Source: Yponomeuta sedellus | Taxonomy: Eukaryota; Arthropoda; Insecta; Lepidoptera; Yponomeutidae | Assembly: GCA_934045075.1 (NCBI GenBank) | Contig: OW203723.1 | Location: 6,359,913-6,423,912 of the forward strand | Direction: 5' to 3' | Length of the DNA stretch: 64,000 bases | Part shown: positions 22,015 through 32,142 of the stretch, one piece after another | How the letters are laid out: each line of letters opens with the position of its first letter | How positions within the stretch are numbered: position 1 is the first letter of the stretch | Translations under genes and position numbers: made by a program | Notes under the pieces: model-generated | Told to the model about the DNA's origin: nothing | Seen by the model: the letters and a program-made list of their open reading frames with translations, nothing else | Database searches by the model: none

Positions 22015-22150
22015 TGAAAACGAGACTGCTCCCACAGCCACGTTTATAGTTAGCACCTGTAACACAAGTCATTTAGTTGTACTTAGTATGGGGCTAACGA
22101 GATCTGTGTAATATGTCCATGAATATTTGTTATTATTATTATTGCCTCCC
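22015..22150 (+). repeat. Dispersed repeat, GTATGGGGCTAACGAG family
   Basis: TTAGCACCTGTAACACAAGT, ACTTAGTATGGGGCTAACGA, ATATGTCCATGAATATTTG then (TTA)n. Reverse copy at 24822-24920. Confidence 0.62.
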
Positions 22151-22336
22151 ACTTGGTTTTATGGGGCCTTATTCTAACATATGTAACGTTTTCTCTTCTA
22201 TATTAATAAATACATAGATACATGATAAAAAGTATGCAATGAAGCAGACAGTAACTCAAGTGATTTGTTTCATCGAATGTACAAAGAGTCCGGCTATTAT
22301 GGGAACTGTACGCTGGCATGAACGGAATGCAATACC

Positions 22337-22402
22337 TAAAGTCGTATACTCATGACAATACGATGTATGTAAAGTCGTATGTCCGTGACAATACGACGTA
22401 TG
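22337..22402 (+). repeat. 33-bp tandem duplication with internal palindrome
   Basis: Units TAAAGTCGTATACTCATGAC... and TAAAGTCGTATGTCCGTGAC..., each with CGTAT and ATACG facing arms around the centre. Confidence 0.88.
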
Positions 22403-23104
22403 TAATGCGCCTTGTAGCGAGTGTCACGGGCGGGGCGTCGGTAAAATACTAACGAGATCCACGTACCAAACTAAAATACGGGAAAACCGTTAGATTTCTG
22501 TGTGTTTTATTTGCGTTCAAAAATATGCTGGCCGCATCGCACTTTGCACAAAGGATTTTTTCTTTTCTACACGTGTCTAAGCAATGTGGTTGAAAATACT
22601 GGCCACTAAATAATAAAACGTGGGAGCCTATTTTCCGAACACACGTACCATATTACATTGACGTTGATTGATGGGAATGGAGCGGTTGTAACAAAATTGA
22701 GATCGAACATAGACCGATTTGTTATTTCACTTCCATCAATCAAAGTACGTGCAGTAGCCCATTAATTAATTTAAAACGGAAGTACACACACTTACGCACA
22801 TACTCATGTACATACACTCTAGTCTGTACCCAGGAATGGTAGGTAAATAGGTAGGTATGTTACTTGCTATGATCCTGAGATTGGTCGGTTCATAAAAATA
22901 AATCACAGTAATTTCTAATGACCTTATGTATAAAAACACGATTCCACTAAAACATTCCTAGACTCGCTTTATTTAATCTGTAGTTACTCGTAAGTCTCTT
23001 CCTTGTAACATATCTACCATAGACTATTGTAGTTAGCGTTTTGGAAGTATTTTAATGTTTTTTTTTTAAATAAATTTGACCGTAAATGTAAACAAGTAAA
23101 AAGA
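22403..23104. other. No recognised element
   Basis: Low-copy-looking DNA; a weak CGCCTGTATCCCAGAG-family trace (GTCTGTACCCAGGAATGG) at 22820-22890. Confidence 0.4.
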
Positions 23105-23195
23105 CTTTCTCTTCCGAATTTTCGGTAGATCTCAAATCAGGTCGTAGCCTAATTAATATTGCAAAACAATTTAGGGCAAATCACCTAGTAAAGTA
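23105..23195 (+). mobile_element. 3' fragment of the TTTGTTATCGAACTC Helitron-like family
   Basis: CGGTAGATCTCAAATCAGG, AATTAATATTGCAAAAC and TCACCTAGT correspond, diverged, to the last part of the 46075-46207 copy. Confidence 0.45.
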
Positions 23196-23264
23196 TTAAA
23201 AGACATACAATTAACAGTACATAGGAACTTAAGTATTTAGACTTTTTATGTAGACTTTTGACGG

Positions 23265-23400
23265 TTGTGTCCCACTGCTGGGCAAAGGCCTCCTCTTCCA
23301 CTTTCCACTGCTCCCTGCTAATGTCCACCTCCTGTCAACGTGGTAAAAAGGTCGTAAGATCGTCCCGCCATCTACGCTTGGATCAGCCACGTTTGTGATA
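23265..23400 (-). pseudogene. C-terminal remnant of a second LINE ORF2
   Basis: Minus strand reads KRRWRDDLTTF, a stop, then EQWKVEEEAFAQQWDTT across about 40 codons. From memory this is the C-terminus of another lepidopteran LINE reverse transcriptase. Truncated and carrying at least one stop. Confidence 0.65.
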
Positions 23401-23499
23401 TCCCTCGCTTGGAAACCAGTACAAGTAGTTCTACTCAATCTTAAAGATTTACGTTGTGAAAATGTCGCAATGGATTAAATTAAAGAATACTTAATCTCA

Positions 23500-23935
23500 A
23501 TGCTTTGTCACTGACTGGTTTCCACAGAGATATCACTAACGTGGCCGCCCCAAGCGTGGGTACTTTTTCTTATCTCCTTCTCATTTGGTACCTTTACTCC
23601 TCCGTGGAATCTGGGACTGATACACGGGTCTATCATTTATTTCTGTTCATGGCTAGGCATGGTAACTCCAGCCAAGTTTACTAACTTCGCTTGAGCTACT
23701 TCTCCTTCGTCTTGGAGAGAACAGATCTGTTCCACGTCTGGGACGGTCTTTAGGTTTGGGCAGGTACTTATACTCCGTCGCGGTAGTGTGCGCAAGCGTT
23801 CCCATGGCCCCGTCCCTTGCGAGTGCGGAGGTACACCCCAGGAGTTTTAGTCGGTATACCGCCCTTTTCAGGGCGGGGAGTCGGACATTACCACCGTGCT
23901 ACCCCGAGCCGGTGGTACCCGCAATAGGGTAAAAA
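23500..23935. repeat. GC-rich segment, probably an old transposon piece
   Basis: Contains GCATGGTAACTCCAGCCAAG, TGCGCAAGCGTTCCCATGGC, CCGCCCTTTTCAGGGCGGGG (a hairpin, CCGCCCT...AGGGCGG, at 23861-23879) and ACCGAGCCGGTGGT-like pairs. Far richer in GC than its surroundings. No long frame or domain recognised. A retroelement 3' part is my guess. Confidence 0.4.
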
Positions 23936-24439
23936 AAGGTACTTATAACATATTTTAAACTTTCGCGACTTGAACACATAGAATATTTTCGGTGCTAACC
24001 ATCAGTCTTCTCGTGACTACGATGACTGTAACGTCGTCAAAACATCGAGGTAAAATAGCAATAAATTACTACGCGATTAAGCCCCGAAAATATTCTCACT
24101 AAAGGCACTTATACTCCACCTCAAAGATTTTCGGCGTCTGTAAACATGCAAATAACACAAAAAGATAAATCTCAAAGGTCGTAACTCGCACAATATCTAG
24201 TTCACTGGGTCGGTAGGCGCTGAAAGGCATTAAGTGACGGATCGATTAGTTCGACAAAACCTTTCAAGGGCAAGGTGTCTGTGTCTTAACTTTTTACGGC
24301 ACGTGCGTGAAAATTGTATTGCGTTTGCGTTTGGTACGTGATTTACTTATGATTAGATATAGATAAATTAATTTTTAGGAACTAGTATTTAATTGTAAAT
24401 CTGTAATTAAATTTTTCACTAATTGACATTAAGTGGCAT

Positions 24440-24513
24440 ATTAGTTCCTATATTTCTATTATCCGATTCTATCTGATAGTAGCCGAGGTATATTCTAAAA
24501 GCTAACAGACTGT
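24440..24513 (-). mobile_element. Partial copy of the AGTCTGTTAGC MITE
   Basis: GAGGTATATTCTAAAAGCTA followed by ACAGACT and the upstream CATATTAGTTCC match one end of the element at 35815-36008 in reverse. Confidence 0.6.
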
Positions 24514-24654
24514 ACGTCTATACGGGAATTACGTCTGGAGTTTGTCATAAGAAATAAGACACTTAACTGTTGCAATAATTACATAATCAATAAATAAATA
24601 TACTATTTTCAATGTATATTTATTTATGTATATTTACTTATTATCTTTATTTTC

Positions 24655-24815
24655 AATGCCCTAACCCGTGCTAAGGACAATTTTAAAAAACCTATTTAGA
24701 GGCTAAAAATTCCACCCATACCGGGATTCGAACCCGCAACCTCTGGCACGGATAACCAGAGGTCGCGGGTTCGAATCCCGGCATGGGTAGAATTTTTAGC
24801 CTCTAAATAGGTCAA
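24655..24815. mobile_element. Palindromic SINE family 2 half-dimer
   Basis: 57-bp arms 24690-24746 and 24756-24812 match at 54 of 57 positions in inverted orientation. Both carry the tRNA 3' half (GGGTTCGAATCCCG) and AGCCTCTAAATAGG. The 9-bp centre CACGGATAA is the anticodon-loop region. Confidence 0.9.
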
Positions 24816-24821
24816 TAAATA

Positions 24822-24920
24822 AATATTTATGGACATATTACACAGATCTCTTTAGCCCCATACTAAGTACAACTAAATGACTTGTGTTATAGGTGCTAAC
24901 TCAACGATAGATTTAATACA
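24822..24920 (-). repeat. GTATGGGGCTAACGAG family, reverse copy
   Basis: AATATTTATGGACATATTAC, CCCCATACTAAGTACAACTA, GACTTGTGTTATAGGTGCTA. Confidence 0.62.
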
Positions 24921-24939
24921 ATAAATACATAGATAACAT

Positions 24940-25052
24940 CCAAGACTCGACACAAACTAGAAAAGTTCGTTTCCCTGTTTGACCCGGCCAGGGATCGAAC
25001 CTTCGGTTGTACAGTCAGCGTGCAAAACCGCTGCACCACTTAAAATACAAAT
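24940..25052 (-). mobile_element. tRNA-derived SINE with a third type of head
   Basis: Reverse: AAGTGGTGCAGCGGTTTTGC (A-box region), GAAGGTTCGATCCCTGG (B box), and a body ending in GTCTTGGATGTTAT, the same tail motif as family 3. Confidence 0.65.
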
Positions 25053-25392
25053 ACGAAAACTATATCTTCATATAGACTTCAGTATACAAACGGTTTGGTA
25101 TACAATACGCTGTGGTCAATAACTGTCTCTGCACTGCTCCAACAGACTGTTTTGACTTCTTGCCACAGTAACTGCAACATTTCCATACGTATACAAAGTA
25201 CCAGTTAGATAACAGTTACCATTACCATGCGTTCGAGAAGTGTCGATATTTTTAATTTATTATTCAAGCTGCGTCCGAGCTGTAACGGTCCGATACGAAA
25301 AAGTTTCGAAGCGAAATGGTAAACTGTTGACACCATTGCTATTGCTTCGCTAGGATCATTACTAATATATATATTTTAAAATAAATCCTCAT

Positions 25393-25517
25393 AAGCGGTG
25401 GTAGTGACTAGAAGAACGAGGTGTTCTTATTTGGCAGGTCGTGAATTTGAATCCCAGTATGTCATAATGACTTTGTTTTCTACGAGTATAAGTTACGTAC
25501 ATTTTTAGTTTACGAAT
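25393..25517 (+). mobile_element. SINE family 1 copy
   Basis: AAGCGGTGGTAGTGACTAGA head, GTCGTGAATTTGAATCCC (degraded B box), CATAATGACTTTGTTTTCTA. A solo LTR follows directly. Confidence 0.65.
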
Positions 25518-25776
25518 TACAGTTGCAGTGTTGTAAAACTTTTAATAAATAATTAAACTGGAACGACTTCAACCTTGTGCTTTATTTATACTATGTTTTA
25601 TTTATTATGAAGACAGAAAACTGATAAAAATAGTCAGTCTAGTTAAGAGGTAAAGTATTAATAATAAAAATGAGGGAAATCTTGAAAAATTGTGACAGAA
25701 TTTTAAATTTTGTAAATGAAATATAAAAAATGGTGTAAAGAGGTTTGCACCGTTACACATCAGCAAGAACGGTAAA
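25518..25776 (-). mobile_element. Solo LTR of the same family
   Basis: Reverse copy: starts ACAGTTGCAGTGTTGTAAAAC, ends GGTTTGCACCGTTACA. Shares the end sequence AACACTRCAACTGT with 37673-37950. Confidence 0.72.
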
Positions 25777-25919
25777 GAAAAGCATCGCGAGGAAATCTGA
25801 GTTACAGAGGTGTTCACATACGAAGGGTACAAGGGAAGAACATGCTATGTCCGACCGACATTGAACTGAGATAATGGCAATAATAGATTTCAAACCTCTA
25901 TAAAATATACATTACTTAT

Positions 25920-26212
25920 ACTATTTTTTTATTTTATTATAAAAAAATTTAAATCATGTGGGTACAGTGATATCGTTCCGATGTAAAAACCTAACTGCAA
26001 AGTAGGTGGTTGGGGCTGTAAGTGATGCAATTTGCTTAAGCCAGATGTCGCTGCCTGTACGTAATACAGAGAATAGTGTAAAGAGGTTCGAAATTTCACT
26101 GATGCCGGTGAGTCGCCCATTGGCTCAATTGGTAGAGCGCTGGCACGGATAGCCAGAGGTTGCGGGTTCGAATACCGGCATGGGTGAAATTTTTAGCCTC
26201 TAAATAGGTTTT
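25920..26212 (+). mobile_element. Full-length tRNA-derived SINE (family 2), 293 bp
   Basis: A perfect 14-bp duplication TATACATTACTTAT flanks it at 25906-25919 and 26213-26226. The tRNA-like part at about 26113-26184 reads GCCCATTGGCTCAATTGG (D arm), GCTGGCACGGATAGCCAG (anticodon arm) and GGGTTCGAATACC (B box). Unusually, some 190 bp of conserved sequence precede the tRNA-like part and only about 30 bp follow it. Confidence 0.88.
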
Positions 26213-26489
26213 TATACATTACTTATGTGATTTATTACACAAATGTCTTGTTTTTTTAATAAATATTATTAGTGTTCAGTGACAAAGGTAGAAATGAACC
26301 ATGGACAAAACATTTTTTTTCCGTCTACGACTAGGACCTTGCATGTTTTTGCATTGTAGTACTATTTTTATAAGACAATTACTCAGAGATTCTGCATGGT
26401 TTTCTCAAGAGCGTTTTTGCGTTTTGTTCTACCACTTTTACACTAGAAAATGACATTATCAGTTTAAAAAAAGTAAAAATGCGACATTG

Positions 26490-26592
26490 CATGCTAAGCA
26501 CTGAAATTGCCAATCTGCGGTGGGCACGCGTAGTGATTAAACCCATCTATGAGAGAGGGCCTGTGCCCTGCAGTGAGACGTGTATAAGCTAC
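26490..26592 (+). repeat. GGGCACGCG-family fragment
   Basis: GAAATTGCCAATCTGCGGTG, GGGCCTGTGCCCTGCAGTGA. Confidence 0.6.
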
Positions 26593-27046
26593 CTAACAAA
26601 AAGAAAAATGTAAACTGCATGTCACTTCCCTAATGGTAAGACTTGTAGAAAAAGCGTCAAATCATGCGCCTTAAGAAATGTTTCCTGTTTTAACTTCAAT
26701 GAGCTTCAAATCAGAATGTAAAATGTCCAATTTCCTCTTCATGTTGTAAGTTACCTACTATCGCAAGTGATACCTAATATTATGTCAATGATTACGCAAA
26801 ATTTGTATTAGTTTTTACTATTTTTTGGCAACGCAACCGTCTGGGTAGCCAGTTATGTTCACGTCTCAATGGACTTGGGAAAACGATTTAAAAGAAAAAA
26901 GCTTGCAGTCTACTGGCTGTCGACGAAAATGTTTCAATTATTTTTTTATTGCAGTAGAACCATAACGTAACCATTATAGATCCGTCAGCGCGTAAGAACC
27001 ATTTTCTTGGAAAAGTATACAGAGACCTAATTAAAATGTGATATAA

Positions 27047-27178
27047 ACTCACGCCTGTGTCCCAGAGGGTAGGCGGAGGCCTGAGTCTGCCACTTGCCAC
27101 AATCATGACAGATCTTTTCTGAAATCCCAAACCGGCGTGCGCCTTTTATGACTACTGAGTGTTGCTGAAGCGAAAGAG
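27047..27178 (+). repeat. CGCCTGTATCCCAGAG family, diverged
   Basis: CTCACGCCTGTGTCCCAGAG, CCACTTGCCACAATCATGAC. Confidence 0.6.
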
Positions 27179-27630
27179 ATCCAGTTAAAATTATAATCAA
27201 ATACTAAAGCCTATAGTCGCTTTAAGGCATAAATCATTCAAGCTATAAAACCATTTATGTCCCTTGCAACTGACAAACTATGTCGCTATGTCGTAAATAT
27301 GTAATAAATCTAGGAATTCAGTTTTAACCCACTTGTAACTGTCGTGTCGGTTTAAAATTTTGCAAGTGTATGCGTTTCGGATGACAATACAGTGATTTAA
27401 TTCCAAATTCACAAGATTTGATTTGTCAGAGACGAGCAACAGACGACGCGAGCTCTATGATTAAGCTCTGCGAATGAAAAAGCAACTCTTCCGACAAAAA
27501 TCATCCGGAATTAAGTTAATGATGAGTAGTTCTTACGAAAGTTATAGTTCATAAAAGGCAATACAGTAATTTGGTAGGCTTCGACGGATCCAAAAATGGG
27601 TCGTGGAATTCTTTAACTCTCTGCTACGGA

Positions 27631-27810
27631 TATTCGTAGACAATTTTAAAAAACCTATTTAGAGCCTAAAAGTTCCACCCATGCCGGAATTCCAACCCGC
27701 GACCTCTGGCTATCCGTGCCAGCGCTCTTCCAACTGAGCTAATGGGCGACTCACCGGCATCAGTGAAATTTCGAACCTCTCTGTATTCGTACTCTCTGTA
27801 TTCGTAGACA
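27631..27810 (-). mobile_element. SINE family 2 copy with target duplication
   Basis: Flanked by TATTCGTAGACA at 27631-27642 and 27799-27810. Core reads TGAGCTAATGGGCGAC (reverse). The inner part next to the right duplication repeats CTCTCTGTATTCGTA. Confidence 0.82.
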
Positions 27811-27839
27811 GTTTTAAAGAAAACAACAAAAAACTTTGC

Positions 27840-27990
27840 ATATACATAATGAGATGATTTCCACAAGTCCAGTGGCACCTTCACTCACACTAGATGTGTG
27901 AAGAAACGTTGGATGGAGTAGGCTTGCCGGTACCTAGCCCATCCTGAAGGAAAACCTTCATCGTGAGGAAACCCGCAGCTTAGTTGGCTC
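27840..27990 (+). repeat. Same TCCAGTGG repeat family
   Basis: AATGAGATGATTTCCACAAG, TCCAGTGGCACCTTCACTCA, AACCCGCAGCTTAGTTGGCT. Confidence 0.58.
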
Positions 27991-28021
27991 CGCACACATC
28001 AGTAAACTTAAACACCAGCCA

Positions 28022-28165
28022 AGGTAAAGATAAAAAGTACTCGTAACCGGAGTGATTGTATGCAACTACTAATTACTGAACCTTGATGAAACGAAAGTGA
28101 TTTGTCAGGATCGTGCCAAGTGTCAGTGGCTGGTCTCTGCCTACCCCTCTGGGATACTGTGAGTT
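28022..28165 (-). repeat. CGCCTGTATCCCAGAG family
   Basis: GGTAAAGATAAAAAGTACTC, TTGTCAGGATCGTGCCAAGT, CCCCTCTGGGATACTGTGAG. A Helitron follows at 28175. Confidence 0.65.
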
Positions 28166-28174
28166 AATGTTCTA

Positions 28175-28382
28175 CTAGCTGTCTCCGGCGATGTTACCGC
28201 AGCTTATCGAATTTCCTATGGGAATAAGATATTTTCCAGCTGTAAAACGTAGCCTATGTCTTAATCCAGGGTGGCAGCTAACTCCATACTAAATTTTATT
28301 ATTATAAAATTGCTCCAGCCGTTTAGACGTGAAGAAGTAACAAAAATACACACTCATAAACTTTCGCCTTAATAATATTAGA
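28175..28382 (-). mobile_element. Helitron-like element of a second short family, 208 bp
   Basis: Starts with CTAGCTGTCTCCGGCG after A and ends ATAATATTAGA (RC TCTAATATTAT). Internal GCCGTTTAGACGTGAAGAAG is a segment I recall from widespread insect Helitrons (the CTAGCTGTTGCCCGCG type). Confidence 0.7.
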
Positions 28383-28769
28383 GTGATTATGAGATAATCT
28401 AATGGGTTATGATGTCAAACAAACATTTCTTATTCTGTCGATAAAACCTTATTACTGTCTACCTAAGGGCATTTGGCTAGCCGAAGTTGACTTCCTAGTT
28501 TTCAATTAGGCTGTATCTCGCATACTGTGAATGGCCGGCGGTATATCAAGCCAAATATGTACGGATTGTGGTGTAGAAAACGGCGAAGGTGGGAAGAAAT
28601 ACGAGCCTTTTGAAATTATATGGACAGTCTGTGTTATCGGCCGAGGTATTTGAATAAAGCTCAACTGTGGAATTGTGTCGAGCATATAATTCTGAAAGTG
28701 AATTCCAATCAAAGCTACAAATCAGATTTTATTCACTACTAAGCCAAACTATTTACTTGGTATCAACGC

Positions 28770-28855
28770 TTTGTATGTACCCACTGCTGGGGCATGGGTC
28801 TACGGGCTAGGCCACACTCTACCATGGAGGCCAAGTCCTGTTTGGTGGAGCATAT
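28770..28855 (+). repeat. CCCCACTGCTGGGGC family, short 5' part
   Basis: TGTACCCACTGCTGGGGCAT, ATGGAGGCCAAGTCCTGTTT. Confidence 0.6.
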
Positions 28856-28859
28856 TTAC

Positions 28860-29800
28860 TTAACGAACGTCAAATCTGTTATTTACAGAATTAAAAGATT
28901 ATGTGGAGAACCAGGTACCAAAGAAACTCCATATTTAATCTTTTCAAAACACTTTTTAACTTCATTAATAGAGTTTTCAGCTTAAAGATATACCTTTAAC
29001 ATTATTTTAATACCAAACATCGTTGTCTTCTACATAATGTTACAATAGGTTTGTTTTGCGCGTACTTTAACCCATTTTTTAAGATACTAAAAGAGGTATT
29101 ATTTTTTAAATCAAGATATTAAAGTCAACCAAACCAAAAATAATGAAATGGAGCAAAACTTTATAACCATTTTTTTCAATGCCGATAAATGACAGACAAT
29201 TTAAACGCGTTGTACAAAATTTAAAATAGTCTTCATAGATTGAAATTACTTACTAGTACCTACATAGGTTTAGTTGGTCAGTTACAGTGACGACCCAACA
29301 TTTATACTAGTTCTTGCTATCACGATTTTATTTCCGGATGCAAAACCAGTCGTCTAATATACTTTTGATTATCGTAATCATAAATATGCGTAGGCAAACC
29401 GCTTTTCTCCGAGAAGATAAAAATAAAACAAGGAAGTAGTCCTACTAGTTTAATGACAGCAAAAAAAAAGATACAAATAAAAGCAATTAGCGCAATTATT
29501 GTTTGAGTCTTACAACATTTCGTCTAGTGATTTCGCCATTACGAACTTGCCGACAGCCCCTCTCTCTTCTACACCTTCATTTGTTTATGCACTAGAACGA
29601 GATAGTTGCCTAATGTTACAGTGCAATTTAACTCGGGCACTTCCTTTTTCGTTCCGACTCTTACATTTTACCACTCTCACTTTTATTTTAATTAACGGTT
29701 TTCGGCTTCTGGTCCAGACTTTACATCGCATAATAACATGACTGTACAACCACCTTTATCACCTTATTATACAATAACATTAATTGATCATAATAATTAT
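28860..29800. other. No recognised element
   Basis: AT-rich DNA upstream of the gene. Short frames at 28794-28985 and 29499-29741 show nothing recognisable. Confidence 0.45.
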
Positions 29801-29802
29801 CA

Positions 29803-29985
29803 TCATGAAACCATAATGTCCCTACCGAGGGGAATGTGTCTCTTCCCTGAGGAAGGTATAGACCATACTCCACCACGGGGGCCAGGTCTGGATTTGTGAA
29901 GGTTCGCAAGACTAGTGGCTGCTTAAGAGCACTAAGTTGTCAGAAGTTTTCAAACCGCCCATAGGCCCTAAGGCCCTTACATTAA
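29803..29985 (+). repeat. CCCCACTGCTGGGGC family, part
   Basis: ATAATGTCCCTACCGAGGGG, CCACGGGGGCCAGGTCTGGA. Lies about 290 bp upstream of the first coding exon. Confidence 0.62.
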
Positions 29986-30272
29986 TTGGGAAGTGGTAAG
30001 GCAAAAACTTATGCCTAAAATAGCAGTAACGAAACTAACATTGAGCAAAAAAGAGAGTCGACCGGACAGGAAAGAGCCAACGTCCAACGGCTTGGTTAAT
30101 ACATAAACCTGAAATGTTTATGATAATTAGATTGCAATAAGGCACTAATTAAATAGTTACTAGTGCAAACTCAAAGCTGGATGGACGTGTTGACGTGCTC
30201 TGAGAAAAAAAATATACTACTTTGTGTGCGCGTTATTTTCCTAGTCTCGGTTGTAGGCGGTCGAAAGTGAAA

Positions 30273-30355
30273 ATGGATTTTAGAAACCATAAGATATTCA
30301 AATTGAGCCGGAAGACGAGTGGCCTTTTGCGGCGGACATCTGTTTCAACTCCGAG
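30273..30355 (+). CDS. First coding exon (partial gene) of a putative expansion/rebuff-like MH2 protein
   Basis: The ATG at 30273 has a good context (AAAATGG) and is the first in-frame ATG after an in-frame TGA at 30201-30203. It opens 27 codons plus two bases (AG), closed by a consensus donor CCGAG|GTATGT at 30355/30356. The peptide starts MDFRNHKIFKLSRK and is basic (seven Lys/Arg in its first 22 residues) and Ser/Thr-rich towards its end. It shows no signal peptide or membrane segment. The phase fits the exon at 56248 exactly: AG plus C makes a Ser codon, giving a smooth S-T-P-S-L-G-P junction. I infer this is the 5' coding exon of the same gene, split by an intron of about 25.9 kb. Extra exons in that intron, or alternative first exons, cannot be excluded. 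Transcript data would decide; the assignment rests on start context, donor and phase only. Confidence 0.6.
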
Positions 30356-30513
30356 GTATGTACAGGCAAATAAGTACTTTTTTTGAGCGCAGTGGGTTTA
30401 TGCAAGGGTACCAATGATTTTTTTATTTATTTTGAGATCTATTTGATTATTGCTGCCTCCAGCGGGAATCTAAGCGAAGACTTCCGCTTAGATATAGGTA
30501 TTTGTATTTGATA

Positions 30514-30685
30514 CTAGCTGACCCAGCGAACTTCGTTTTGCCTAGCAGTCGATTTTTTTTCTCTTCGTAAGAACCATCCTCGTACTTCAAGGAATATTCT
30601 AAAAAAAGAATTAGCGAATTCGGTTCAGCTGCTCTCGAGATTTGCGCTTACCAACTCATTCGGGGATCCATTTTTATATTATAGA
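30514..30685 (-). mobile_element. Short Helitron-like element, 172 bp
   Basis: CTAG at 30514-30517 preceded by A, and RC TCTATAATAT at the other end next to T. Inserted about 160 bp inside the first intron of the putative gene. Confidence 0.85.
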
Positions 30686-30884
30686 TAGATTTAATTTTAA
30701 CTTGCTTATTTTATGACTATTTGAGTAAAAGGGATACAAGAGGACAGACATACAACTAGTCTTAATAATCTAAAAAAGGGTTTCGTATTTCATTTTTAAG
30801 TACAAACCCCTAAAAATGACAATTATAGTCTTCTGTACAACCTTAACTGTGAAATCCTTAAAAAAAACTAGCGAAAGTTGTTGT

Positions 30885-31022
30885 ACATAGATAGATAGAC
30901 AGAGATAGAGAACACTTTATTGTACCTAAAAGGTAATTGCATAGATATTTCTTAACCTAAGAGTACAGACGGCGTCTTTATCACTAAAAGTGATCTCTTC
31001 CAGACAACCTTTGGATGGACTG
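30885..31022 (-). mobile_element. Retroposon tail
   Basis: ATAGATAGATAGACAGAGAT, GAACACTTTATTGTACC, CACTAAAAGTGATCTCTTCC, AGACAACCTTTGGATGGA. Confidence 0.7.
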
Positions 31023-31837
31023 GAGCAATATATTGGAGAAGGAAGTTGTTGTAATCAGCCTGCATTACTTTTGCCCTGTATTTGTTCAAATCAACAGCTT
31101 TTTCTTTACTTATTTTAAAGCATCTTCGCTTAACTGCTTTTACATGGTTCAACAGAACTCTGTTACTTAGCTGCCAACCGCAAACAATCAAGTGCCACTT
31201 GTAGGAAGTAGATGCCTCTACGATTTTTCCATAAATATTACGAAGAGACGTGGAACCGCTTGGATGGTGTATTATAGTAAATAACAGGCTAACTAGACAG
31301 CGATGAGTTATCAAACGCTTTATCAATTGAACCTAGAGGGCTTTGAGCAGCGCGTGCGCATGATTTGTTCGATTGACGTCGAGCAAAATTGTGGGACAAT
31401 TTTGTTTTGATGGAGTTTTGATAAGGTCTTAGAAAATGACCCTTAAAGTTCAATACAAATAGGTTCCATATCTTTTTTGTTGTAGAGAAAAAGTAGGTTG
31501 GTTCGAAATAATGATCTCGTTTTCAAAACATAAAATTTGATGATAGATATCCCGCAATTCTATAAGGTGTTACTGTGATGTGATAGCCTAAGATATAGTG
31601 CAAAATAGAAAACTTATAAGGTCTTTAAACGTATAAGTCTTTATTGGTTTACCGAATGGCATTTAAAGATACATAACTTTGTTATAAAACTTACGTAGGT
31701 AGCAAGTGTATGCGTTCAGTGTATTAGCTATATCCGTTTATTTTCTTGTAACCTCATGAGTAAGAGCAAAAAATGCCTTTAATGCAGAAGGTGCAGAAAG
31801 TGCAGTTCAAGTGGATTTTATTAATTTTCTAGTACTA
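31023..31837. other. Intron DNA with an unrecognised minus-strand frame
   Basis: A 124-codon minus frame (30952-31326) begins here and runs into the retroposon tail; its upstream part has no domain I know. Confidence 0.35.
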
Positions 31838-31988
31838 TTAACAGACGATCGAATTCGGTACGCTCCATACCATATCCGTTGTCTGGAAAGTTGTGTGTCG
31901 AACCCAATTAGTGCTATTTCGTGTTCGCTCGATCCGATGGTACGCCCAATCCGCAGCCCGGCCAGTGCCAAGTTCGATCGTCTGTTAA
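31838..31988. mobile_element. GC-rich MITE, 151 bp
   Basis: Perfect 16-bp terminal inverted repeats TTAACAGACGATCGAA with TA on both sides (31836-31837 and 31989-31990). The interior is clearly richer in GC than the surroundings and stays open on both strands, which is not evidence of a gene. I do not recognise the family. Confidence 0.75.
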
Positions 31989-32142
31989 TACTATTCAATT
32001 TATTTTTTTAGCTACTAGTAACAATACCACTTGTGAGGAAAGGCCGGGAGAGGGAAGTTTATTGGCTGCATAAAAAAAAACAATTATTGCCCAATCTTTT
32101 AATTATTAGGCTAATAAAATTTTAACTACTTTACCAACCACC

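Noticed and set aside
30952..31326. 124-codon minus-strand frame
   Set aside because: Its C-terminal third is the retroposon tail at 30885-31022 and the rest has no recognisable domain; not enough to call a gene.
31807..32011. Overlapping frames on both strands
   Set aside because: They coincide with the GC-rich MITE at 31838-31988 and a 3' extension; low stop density follows from composition.
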